Assembly: GCA_040255925.1 (NCBI GenBank)
Contig: JBDZVX010000127.1
Span: forward strand, 1 to 6,774
Reading direction: 5' to 3'
Length of the DNA stretch: 6,774 nt
Source: Nitrolancea sp040255925
GTDB taxonomy: Bacteria > Chloroflexota > Chloroflexia > Thermomicrobiales > Thermomicrobiaceae
In this document: positions 1 through 6,278 of the stretch, in pieces
Numbering within the stretch: the first letter of the stretch is position 1
Layout of the letters: each line of letters begins with the position of its first letter
Made by a program: the position numbers and the translations under genes
The notes under the pieces: model-generated
The model's input: only the letters and a program-made list of their open reading frames with translations
Told to the model about the DNA's origin: nothing
The model's database searches: none

Positions 1-1
1 T

Positions 2-680
2 CTAGGTGATTACGGAGAAATGGACCTGGAAAAGCTCATTGCGCTTAAGCCTGAGCTTTACGTCGATCTTGCGATGTACGGTAACCAGCTCTGGTATCTG
101 GGGAAGAACGAGGACCGCGCCAAGGCGATCGTGCCAACAGTCGGCATCTCCATGCAGCGTGTGTCCATCCTCGAGTCGATCAGTCGCTTCGAGACGCTGA
201 GCAAGCTGCTCGGCGCCGATCTGATGGCGCCCGATGTCGTCGAGGCAAAGTCTGCCTTCGCTCAAGCCGAGTCAGATCTAAAAGCCGCAATCGCGGAGAA
301 ACCTGGTCTGAAGGTACTCGTCGTCTCCCCGACGCCCGACCAGATCTATGTCGCGTCGCCCGAGTGGATGACGGATCTTCGTTACTTTCACGATCTGGGT
401 CTCGACATCCACACCCACAACACGGACCTTCTTTGAAGCCCTCAGCTGGGAACAGGGGAACCGGTATCCGGCGGATCTGATCCTGATCGATGAGAGAGAC
501 TTCGAGCAGAGCAAGGAACGCCTGGCGGGGATCGGCACCTGGCAAGCCCTGCCTGCGGTGCAAGCGGGTCAACTCGGCCCGTGGTATGCCGGGGCACCAT
601 ATAGCCACAAGCGATTTGCGCCGATCATGCGGGAACTGGCCGGGATCATCCGCAGGTCTCGTGCCGATGTCATCCCCTAG
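2..680 (+). pseudogene. Iron-siderophore ABC transporter substrate-binding protein, 5'-incomplete and frameshifted
   Basis: This is the C-terminal part of a periplasmic-binding-type protein (TroA/FepB-like fold) that would capture a ferric siderophore outside the membrane. The frame is open from base 2 and already in mid-protein: a segment DLEKLIALKPELYVDLAMYG matches the family's 'LE.I.ALKPDLI' helix, so the start and signal peptide lie upstream of the window. The ATG at 20 is internal. The frame stops at TGA 434-436. The downstream sequence continues the family directly in another frame from 429 (FFEALSWEQ, then PADLILIDERDF, then VQAGQLGPWYAGAPYSHKRF) to TAG 678-680. Moving between the frames needs one base skipped near 428, equivalent to a 1-base insertion or 2-base deletion. 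The family is sure. Whether this is a true pseudogene or a sequence error cannot be told here. The next binding-protein gene begins 124 bases downstream on the same strand. Confidence 0.82.
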
Positions 681-792
681 CGGCGGGAGGCGGGGCGACA
701 TCAGCGGAGCGATAGAGGAGCTTGGGCTTTGACGCAAGTAGATACCGTCACCGAAATGACCCTAATCGATCACTTTACGAACGGGATAATCC

Positions 793-798
793 AGGAGG
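793..798 (+). promoter_or_regulatory. Ribosome binding site of the second binding-protein gene
   Basis: AGGAGG lies six bases before the ATG at 805. It is a near-perfect Shine-Dalgarno sequence and settles the start of the lipoprotein gene. Confidence 0.85.
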
Positions 799-804
799 AA
801 CACC

Positions 805-1869
805 ATGCCGGCCTCTGATCTTCGAAACCTTCTTGGCAGCCGATCGCCATTGGTCGTCTGCCTCTTCCTGGCACTGCTCCTGGCGGCCTGCGGCGCTGGC
901 AGTCCGGAACCAAGCCCGCAAGCTGCCGCCTCGCCCGCACCCGAGGTCGCGGACACCGCGTTCCCGGTCACCATCAACCACAAGTACGGCAGTACTGAGA
1001 TCCGCGAGGATCCCCAGCGGGTAGTGTCGGTCGGCCTGAACGACCACGACGCCATCCTCGCGCTCGGAGTTAAGCCGGTTGCGGTGCGGGACTGGTTCGG
1101 CGATCAACCGTTCGCCACCTGGCCCTGGGCGCAGGACGAACTCGGCGACGCCCAACCGGTGGTGTTGAGCCTTGGCGATCTTGACTTCGAGCAAATAGCC
1201 GGTCTTCGTCCGGACTTGATCATCGGCACCTACTCAGGCTTGACGAATGAGGAGTACACCAAGTTGTCACAGATCGCTCCGGCCGTCGCTCAGTCCGGCG
1301 ATTATCCTGACTACGGGGTGCCCTGGGACGAGCAAATGCTGATTATCGGTCGCGCAATCGGACGGGAGGGCCGAGCCAAGAAACTGGTCGCCGACGTCGA
1401 GGCACAGTTTGCCGAAGCGCGCGAAGCCCACCCGGCGTTCAAGGGCGCGACCGCGATTGTCGGACTGGTTCGCGACGACGGATCGTACAATCTCTACGGT
1501 TCCCATGACCATCGAGCGCGGATTCTCACATCGCTTGGATTCGAGCGGCCGGCTTGGATCGACGAGCAAGCTGGGGACTCCTACTTTGCGAACGTGAGCG
1601 TCGAACAGGCGCACCGGCTCGATGCCGACGTGCTGATCTTGCTTGTTGACGAGCAACGCCATAGCGCGCTCGCGAATGATCCGCTGTACCAGAAAGTCAA
1701 CGTTGTGAATGACGGCCGTGACATCCTTCTGGATGTGAATGGAACGCTCTCCGGCGCTTACTCACTCAGCGCGGTGTTACGCCTACCGTACCTGTTGGAC
1801 GAACTGGTCCCGCAACTCGCCGCGGCCGTCAACGGTGATCTCGTCATCGAGACGAGCCCGGGTTCATGA
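805..1869 (+). CDS. Iron-siderophore ABC transporter substrate-binding lipoprotein
   Basis: A 354-residue extracellular solute-binding protein expected to deliver ferric siderophore to an ABC importer. Residues 16-28 are a hydrophobic signal segment ending in the lipobox LAAC with Cys29 as the lipidation site. A Ser/Pro/Ala-rich linker (about 30-50) follows, as is usual for membrane-tethered binding proteins. The mature part opens with a strand (about 53-66) and RVVSVGLNDHDAILALGVKPVAV style segments, then 'DFEQIAGLRPDLIIGTYSGL', the standard arrangement of the TroA/FepB class. Length is normal for the family. The start has a strong AGGAGG site. It follows the broken binding-protein gene in the same direction, probably on one transcript, and converges on the ABC operon. 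The two binding proteins differ clearly in sequence, so they may recognise different siderophores (inference). No cognate permease or ATPase of the FecCD/FecE type is in the window. Confidence 0.93.
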   Translation: MPASDLRNLLGSRSPLVVCLFLALLLAACGAGSPEPSPQAAASPAPEVADTAFPVTINHKYGSTEIREDPQRVVSVGLNDHDAILALGVKPVAVRDWFGDQPFATWPWAQDELGDAQPVVLSLGDLDFEQIAGLRPDLIIGTYSGLTNEEYTKLSQIAPAVAQSGDYPDYGVPWDEQMLIIGRAIGREGRAKKLVADVEAQFAEAREAHPAFKGATAIVGLVRDDGSYNLYGSHDHRARILTSLGFERPAWIDEQAGDSYFANVSVEQAHRLDADVLILLVDEQRHSALANDPLYQKVNVVNDGRDILLDVNGTLSGAYSLSAVLRLPYLLDELVPQLAAAVNGDLVIETSPGS

Positions 1870-1975
1870 GACGGCGCCCGCTGCCTGGCGGAGCAAAGGA
1901 AGGATTTCTCGATACACGCGGCCAACACGAGACATTGATCATGGAAGTGACCGACGCCCGATCCTCGGCCGCAAC

Positions 1976-1999
1976 GACCAGGGTACGAAGCCCCTGGTC
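1976..1999. terminator. Hairpin between convergent genes, possible bidirectional terminator
   Basis: GACCAGGG at 1976-1983 is the exact reverse complement of CCCTGGTC at 1992-1999, with an 8-base loop. It lies 107 bases after the lipoprotein stop and 77 bases beyond the stop of the converging ABC gene. Neither strand has a clear T-run after the stem, so it is not a textbook intrinsic terminator. The rest of the 1870-2072 gap shows no credible gene. Confidence 0.45.
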
Positions 2000-2072
2000 T
2001 CCAGGAGTTCCATTGGTTCCATGATGATCCCGTCCCGAGTTGGAATGAAGACCCCTGGACAGCCCGGCTCAG

Positions 2073-3896
2073 TCACCGGCGAGGCGATCTGCCGTCCCGC
2101 CCGCTCGCTAGCCCGGAGGCTTTGCCAGTCGAGTTGGTCAGTGTTCGTTTTGTCGACCAGGCCGCCCAAAGCGCCGCGTAGTTCCCACCGGCCGCGACCA
2201 GCGTCTCGTGGTCACCCACTTCCACGACCCGGCCATCATCGAGCACTACGATGTGGTCCGCGGTGGTGGCCTGGGTGAGCCGGTGCGCGACGACCAGTGC
2301 CGTGCGGCCCTCAATCGCGCGAACGGCAGCGGCCTCCAACGTGCGCGCGCCGAGGCTCCCAGCCTCGGCAGTGGCTTCGTCGAGGATGACGATCGGTGGG
2401 TCAGCGAGCACCAGCCGAGCCAGCGCCAGTTGTTGAGCCTGGCTTGCGGTTAGCCGGTGACCGCCATCCCCAACGACCGTGTCGAGCCCGTTAGGCAGGG
2501 CAAACGCCCAGGCGGCGGCCCCGACCTGGTCAAGCGCTTCAATCAGCTGATCATCGGTTGCGTCCGGCCGTGCTAGGCGCAGATCGTCCGCCAGCGGTCC
2601 CGCGAAAACGTGCACTTCCTGGGTGATGAGCGCCACGGTCTGCCGAGTCAGCCGGGGACCCAGTTCGTCGTGGCGGGCACCGCCGAGCCGGATCTCGCCT
2701 TCCACCGGGTGATGGATGCCGGCGATCAGCTTGGCTAGGGTCGTCTTGCCCGCGCCGCTCGCGCCGACCAAGGCTACCCGCCAACCGGAAGGTACCTCCA
2801 GATCGATCCCACGGAGAACGTCGTGGCCCGGAGTGTAGCTGTGGCGAACTCCGGCGACGCAGATCGACGTGTCGATTGGTTTGATCGACTGTTCCGACCC
2901 CTCCGGCACCGGGAGATTGGCGATGCCGACCAGGCGGGCGAGGCCCGCGACCGCCTCCTGGGCGCGGTCGAACACCGCCAGCAGCATGCCGATGGGGTCA
3001 AAGAGCCGGTGGAAGTACAGCGCGGCCGCGGTGGCTGCCCCGATACTGACCGAATCGTTCCGGACGAGGAAGAATCCGACGATCAGAATCGCCGTGAGCC
3101 CGACACATTCGGCCAGGTTGAGCCGGGCGTAGAACCGGGTCCGCAGCACCGTTGTCCGGAGGGCAAAATCCACCGATACCTGAGAACGATGACTGACACG
3201 CTGGATATGCTCCGGCGAGAGGCGGAACGCCCGGACTGTCGCCGCGCCACTGATCGAATCGAGGAGCTGTTGCGCCCGCTCACCTTCGGCCACCCGTTCG
3301 GCGGCGTAGAGCGGCGAGGACTTGCGCAGGTACCAGCACAGTGAGTAGATCTGGATCGGAGCCGCGCACAATCCCGCCAGCGCGAATCGCCAGTCAAGCA
3401 CGACCAAGCCAACGAGCGTGAGGCCAACCGTGAGGGCCGAGTGCGCCAGCGTTGGGAGGACCTCGCGTACCGCCTCCGCGATCACCGCAACGTCTCCCCC
3501 AACCCGTGCAATTAAATCTCCTGATCCTGCTTGCTCGACCTGTCCAAGCGGCAACTCCAGGGCTCGTTCAACCACTCGTTCGCGTAGCGTGGCCAGGACG
3601 GTCTCGCCCAGCCGCGCCACCAGGGCAGCACCAACCGCTGAAAGTGCAGCCTGGCCGACGGCGATCAAGACCAGCATCCCGACTGGCCAGACGATCGCCT
3701 CGGGAGGCTGTCGCTCAACCACCAGGTCGACGATCCGGCCCAAGACCGGCGGGCCGATGAGCCCGATCACCGTACCCGCCACCAGCACGATCATGGTGAC
3801 CAGCGCAAAGACGCGGTGAGGTCGGATCAGCGCCCAGACCGCTCGCCGCGTCTCCGCCGTGCTGGCGATCGGAAGCAGTTCCCGGTTTCGCGTCAT
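2073..3896 (-). CDS. Exporter-fold ABC transporter half, ATP-competent subunit with degenerate signature motif
   Basis: A 607-residue membrane protein: an N-terminal type IV (exporter-fold) transmembrane domain (about 28-310) followed by an ATPase domain (about 345-580). Walker A GASGAGKTT is at 378-386, Q-loop Gln426, Walker B VILDE at 503-507 with Asp506 and catalytic Glu507, and switch His538, all intact. The signature is LTASQ (482-486) instead of LSGGQ, and the D-loop reads AEAG (510-513) instead of SALD. The C-terminal tail (about 581-607) is polar, basic and probably disordered. Its ATG overlaps the upstream gene's TGA as ATGA, which suggests coupled translation and a 1:1 partner. The partner supplies an intact LSGGQ, so together they should form one consensus ATP site. 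Substrate is not readable from sequence. Neighbours suggest a siderophore, exported or imported. A peptide or drug exporter is the alternative. Confidence 0.9.
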   Translation of the reverse strand: MTRNRELLPIASTAETRRAVWALIRPHRVFALVTMIVLVAGTVIGLIGPPVLGRIVDLVVERQPPEAIVWPVGMLVLIAVGQAALSAVGAALVARLGETVLATLRERVVERALELPLGQVEQAGSGDLIARVGGDVAVIAEAVREVLPTLAHSALTVGLTLVGLVVLDWRFALAGLCAAPIQIYSLCWYLRKSSPLYAAERVAEGERAQQLLDSISGAATVRAFRLSPEHIQRVSHRSQVSVDFALRTTVLRTRFYARLNLAECVGLTAILIVGFFLVRNDSVSIGAATAAALYFHRLFDPIGMLLAVFDRAQEAVAGLARLVGIANLPVPEGSEQSIKPIDTSICVAGVRHSYTPGHDVLRGIDLEVPSGWRVALVGASGAGKTTLAKLIAGIHHPVEGEIRLGGARHDELGPRLTRQTVALITQEVHVFAGPLADDLRLARPDATDDQLIEALDQVGAAAWAFALPNGLDTVVGDGGHRLTASQAQQLALARLVLADPPIVILDEATAEAGSLGARTLEAAAVRAIEGRTALVVAHRLTQATTADHIVVLDDGRVVEVGDHETLVAAGGNYAALWAAWSTKRTLTNSTGKASGLASGRDGRSPRR

Positions 3897-5578
3897 GTCA
3901 GCACCACTGCCCGGTACTGAGAGTAGTACCCCGCCAGGTCCTCATGGCTCCCACCGGCCACCACCCTCCCCTGGTCGAGAAGGATGACCCGATCACACAC
4001 CGCGAGCAATACCGGGCTCGTCGTGATCAGGAGCGACGTCCGGCCAGTGCGCATCGCGAGGATCCCCTTCGCAATCCGCGCTTCGGTGACTGCGTCAACG
4101 GCGGTGGTCGGGTCGTGGATCACCAGAACCGGCGGATCGGCCGCCAACGCGCGGGCTAATGCCACGCGCTGGCGCTGTCCGCCGGATAGCGAGCGGCCCC
4201 GCTCCGTCAGCCGGGTATCGAGGCCATCGGGCAAGGTAGCCGCCACCTGATCGGCTGCGGCCGCGACCAACGCCGCGTTGACCCGGGCTGGGTCCCCCGC
4301 CGCAGCCGCCACATTCTCTCGGAAGGTCCCTTCGAAAAGATCCGCGTCATGGGCCGCGATCAAGATGGCGGCATGAACGGCATCGGGTTCAAGGGTCTTC
4401 AGTGGAATACCATCGAGTTCGATCGAGCCGCATGTGGGATCCACCGCGCGGGAGAGACAATTCAGAAGCGTGACGGCATCCGCCGGATCAGTCAGCACCA
4501 GGCCCACCGTTTCTCCGGGCATCACGTCGAGGGTGACGTCGTGGAGACCCGCGTGGGAGAGGTCCCGGAATCGGACCTCTCCAGCCACCGTCGCGGGCAT
4601 CCGGTCGAATCCATCGTTGACCACGTGAGGCGCTCCCAGAACCGCCGCCACGCGTTCGGCCGATGCACGAGACCGAGCGAAGGTCGTTCCAACCTCCGCG
4701 AAACGGTACATCGGGCCGAGCAGGAACTGGGCGAGACCGACCGCTGCGACGAAATCCCCGACGCTGATCTGCCCCGCGAGTGCGAGCCGGCCACTCACCA
4801 AGGCGACCAGCGCGAGAAAAGCACCCGTGAGGAGCAGCGTCGCCCCCTCAAACGCAGCTTCAGCATTCGCCGCGCGGATCGTTGCCCTCAGTGACTCCCG
4901 GCTGGCCCGCCGGTAGCGGTTCGAAGCGGATGCCTCCGCCCCGATTCCCTTCAATACGCGCAGCCCGCTCACGAGATCAGTCGCTAGGCCGGCGGCACTG
5001 GCCGCCTCAGCCTGTTCAGCGCTGCTGCGACGCTCCAGCGATTTGCCGAGTACATGCACCACAACCAACAGCACCGGTGCGCCCAGGACGACGAACGCCC
5101 CGAGCGGCACCGAGATGCGAAAGAGCGCGACGGCGCCGACGATGAGAGCGGTGGATGCCGCTGCGGCAGCAGCCAGAGTCCGATGCATCATACCGACCCG
5201 CAGAACGTCGGACGTGGCGATGCTCAGCAACGCCCCCGGCAGGTACTGCGTATCGGCGCCACGGGGGTCCAACACCCGGCACGTGAGGTCCAGCCGCAGG
5301 TCGTGCGCCGAGTGTTGGGTCGCCCGTTCGAGTAAACGAGCACCGAAGCGGTAGGAGTAGGAAAACATCGCGAAGAGGCAGGCCAGCACGCCAAGCCAGA
5401 GGATGAGCTTGGCGGTTTGGCCGGTGCCGAGTACCTGATCGATGATCACCCCAACGACCACCGGAACCAGCGCCTCCCCAGCCTGGTGCCCCATCACCAG
5501 AACCGTTCCCAAGACGAGGTCGCGACGTTGACTGGTTATGGTGCGCCGGATGACCGCTCCGGACGACAACGGTGGCAC
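3893..5578 (-). CDS. Exporter-fold ABC transporter half with degenerate nucleotide-binding site
   Basis: A 561-residue partner subunit if started at GTG 5578, chosen because AGGAAG stands seven bases upstream and the hydrophobic N-terminal helix begins about 20 residues in. The open frame runs on to 6007, but those extra residues are Arg/Pro-rich and lack family character. TTG codons at 5620 and 5614 are alternatives. Transmembrane domain about 20-300; ATPase domain about 335-555. The Walker A position (359-372) reads GLVLTDPADAVTLL and has no GK[ST]. The Q-loop Gln is His410, the Walker B Asp is His488, the catalytic Glu is Asp489, and the H-loop has TTSP (519-522) with no His. LSGGQ (464-468) is perfect. 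The subunit therefore probably cannot bind or hydrolyse ATP at its own site but serves the partner's. First gene of a two-gene operon, ending in an ATGA overlap. Siderophore transport is inferred from neighbours. Confidence 0.88.
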   Translation of the reverse strand: MPPLSSGAVIRRTITSQRRDLVLGTVLVMGHQAGEALVPVVVGVIIDQVLGTGQTAKLILWLGVLACLFAMFSYSYRFGARLLERATQHSAHDLRLDLTCRVLDPRGADTQYLPGALLSIATSDVLRVGMMHRTLAAAAAASTALIVGAVALFRISVPLGAFVVLGAPVLLVVVHVLGKSLERRSSAEQAEAASAAGLATDLVSGLRVLKGIGAEASASNRYRRASRESLRATIRAANAEAAFEGATLLLTGAFLALVALVSGRLALAGQISVGDFVAAVGLAQFLLGPMYRFAEVGTTFARSRASAERVAAVLGAPHVVNDGFDRMPATVAGEVRFRDLSHAGLHDVTLDVMPGETVGLVLTDPADAVTLLNCLSRAVDPTCGSIELDGIPLKTLEPDAVHAAILIAAHDADLFEGTFRENVAAAAGDPARVNAALVAAAADQVAATLPDGLDTRLTERGRSLSGGQRQRVALARALAADPPVLVIHDPTTAVDAVTEARIAKGILAMRTGRTSLLITTSPVLLAVCDRVILLDQGRVVAGGSHEDLAGYYSQYRAVVLT

Positions 5579-5585
5579 CAAGGCG

Positions 5586-5591
5586 CTTCCT
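5586..5591 (-). promoter_or_regulatory. Ribosome binding site deciding the GTG start at 5578
   Basis: On the minus strand AGGAAG lies seven bases before the GTG at 5578-5576. The longer in-frame alternatives (TTG 5620, TTG 5614) have no such site at a proper distance; the nearest GAGG is about 16 bases from TTG 5620. Confidence 0.55.
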
Positions 5592-5716
5592 ATCCTGTAT
5601 GACCATCCCCCCAACGGCAATTCGTGCGGTAACCAGCCTCCCCACCGCGAGCGGCCCAGCCGCCCCCGACGGTGCCGGATGCCGTTGACACAGTCGGCAT
5701 GGCAAATACCGACAAA

Positions 5717-5736
5717 ATAGGTCGGAATGATCCTAA
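5717..5736. promoter_or_regulatory. Possible metal-responsive operator (imperfect DtxR/IdeR-like box)
   Basis: The plus strand reads ATAGG at 5717-5721 and CCTAA at 5732-5736, an inverted pair of TTAGG-like half-sites covering the -10 box of the ABC operon promoter. DtxR/IdeR boxes have TTAGG and CCTAA arms separated by nine bases; here the gap is ten and the inner bases are not palindromic. Position and iron context favour an operator, but the fit to the consensus is poor. Confidence 0.3.
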
Positions 5737-5758
5737 GAGTCCACGATGACCCTGTCAA
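5730..5758 (-). promoter_or_regulatory. Sigma-70-type promoter of the ABC transporter operon
   Basis: On the minus strand there is a perfect -35 TTGACA (5758-5753), a 17-base spacer, and TAGGAT (5735-5730), which matches TATAAT at four of six positions including the key first two and last T. Transcription would begin near 5723, giving a leader of about 145 bases before GTG 5578. A TTAGG...CCTA inverted motif overlaps the -10 box, so a repressor bound there would block the promoter. Confidence 0.6.
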
Positions 5759-5784
5759 TGCACGTTTCCGCGCCGGCTCCCGCT

Positions 5785-6065
5785 GACCGCGTTCACACCG
5801 ATTTCGATCGTGGCACTCGGCTGTCGGGCGTCTCGGAAGGTCGTCGTGCGGCGAACCCGCTCGATGTTCCCCAGTCGCTGCCGGCGCAGCGGGTTGTACG
5901 GCTTCCAGCCTGGACGAACGGCGCCGAGATGGCCCCCTCCACGCGCGCCTCGGGCGACTCGCAGTGGATCGCGCCCTAGTCGTAATCGCCCACCGACCGA
6001 CCACCATCGCGCGCTCGGGTCAGGTACTCACCCTTGGAAATGGTCAACCGGCACCGCTCGAGGCG
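5785..6065 (+). pseudogene. Remnant of an ABC transporter ATPase domain
   Basis: Two pieces of an ABC nucleotide-binding domain lie in order in two plus-strand frames. In the first (about 5785-5904), DRGTRLSG around 5808-5829 matches the 'GxRLSGGQ' signature region, and RVVRL at 5890-5904 matches the strand leading into Walker B. In the second (about 5898-6065), ASSLDE at 5901-5918 matches the D-loop, and ALVVIAHRPTTIARS matches the H-loop with its His. The two pieces sit about 13 bases closer than in an intact domain, as if a small deletion had removed the Walker B DEAT and shifted the frame. The signature itself is also spoiled (LSGVS). No Walker A or membrane part is seen upstream, so only a 3' end is left. 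It is not a copy of either neighbouring ABC subunit: its D-loop and H-loop are of the canonical kind. Confidence 0.55.
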
Positions 6066-6102
6066 GTCCCTTCGGACCCAGCAATGATCACCCGGAGTGC
6101 TC

Positions 6103-6124
6103 GGAGCGAAGCGGGCTTCGCTCC
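6103..6124. terminator. Strong hairpin downstream of the ABC remnant
   Basis: GGAGCGAAG at 6103-6111 pairs perfectly with CTTCGCTCC at 6116-6124 around a four-base CGGG loop. It stands shortly after the ABC ATPase remnant and upstream of FTR1. It could be that gene's old terminator or a structured part of the FTR1 leader. No T-run follows on either strand. Confidence 0.4.
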
Positions 6125-6266
6125 CTGGACCAGCATCTTGTTCAAGTGGCGGCACCCCTCCAGATGCGGCCCGATTCCTGCAGACAGGTCGGTGGCGGTC
6201 CAGGGGAAGGACCGGCCAGGGTCGCAACACGGAACCGGATGGGCTTTGCGCGTAGAGGCGGTAGAC

Positions 6267-6271
6267 AGGAG
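6267..6271 (+). promoter_or_regulatory. Ribosome binding site of FTR1
   Basis: AGGAG lies seven bases before the ATG at 6279 and fixes the permease start, rather than the GTG at 5964 far upstream in the same frame. Confidence 0.7.
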
Positions 6272-6278
6272 CATCGCG

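Larger units (their letters stand above)
5579..6278. other. Gene-poor region between the ABC operon and FTR1
   Basis: About 700 bases without an intact gene. It holds the minus-strand promoter and leader of the ABC operon (5579-5758), a decayed ABC ATPase fragment on the plus strand (about 5785-6065), and three hairpins: GGTCC/GGACC at 6065-6078, a nine-pair stem at 6103-6124, and CGGTCC/GGACCG at 6196-6214. A long open frame on the plus strand from 5964 runs into FTR1 in phase, but its first 105 codons are not permease sequence and the permease has its own ribosome site. Confidence 0.6.

Noticed and set aside
729..757. Promoter for the lipoprotein from TTGACG at 729-734
   Set aside because: At 17 bases the -10 would be CGAAAT, a poor match. 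GATAAT at 785-790 is better but lies too close to the ribosome site and has no -35.
2007..2022. GTTCCAT direct repeat
   Set aside because: Two seven-base copies nine bases apart are too short to mean anything alone; no longer repeat or CRISPR-like spacing occurs in the window.
1939..2169. Minus-strand frame of 76 codons at the end of the ABC operon
   Set aside because: It overlaps the C-terminal tail of the ABC subunit in another frame, has no ribosome site at a start, and shows no recognisable protein.
2823..3344. Long plus-strand frames inside the ABC genes (also 3418-3819, 4349-4894)
   Set aside because: They are mirror frames of GC-rich ABC coding sequence; their products are Arg/Pro/Gln-rich with no domain.
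5685..5713. Plus-strand promoter from a perfect TTGACA at 5685-5690
   Set aside because: No acceptable -10 at 15-19 bases (ACCGAC at 17), and the only thing downstream is the ABC remnant.
5579..6007. N-terminal extension of the upstream ABC subunit to 704 residues
   Set aside because: The added residues are Arg/Pro-rich without membrane or family character, they overlap the opposite-strand ABC remnant and the operon's own promoter at 5730-5758, and GTG 5578 has a good ribosome site.
6061..6130. T-box or other riboswitch leader before FTR1
   Set aside because: The GCTTCGCTCCCTGGACC stretch recalls T-box terminators, but no TGGNACCGCG antiterminator motif or other conserved core was found.
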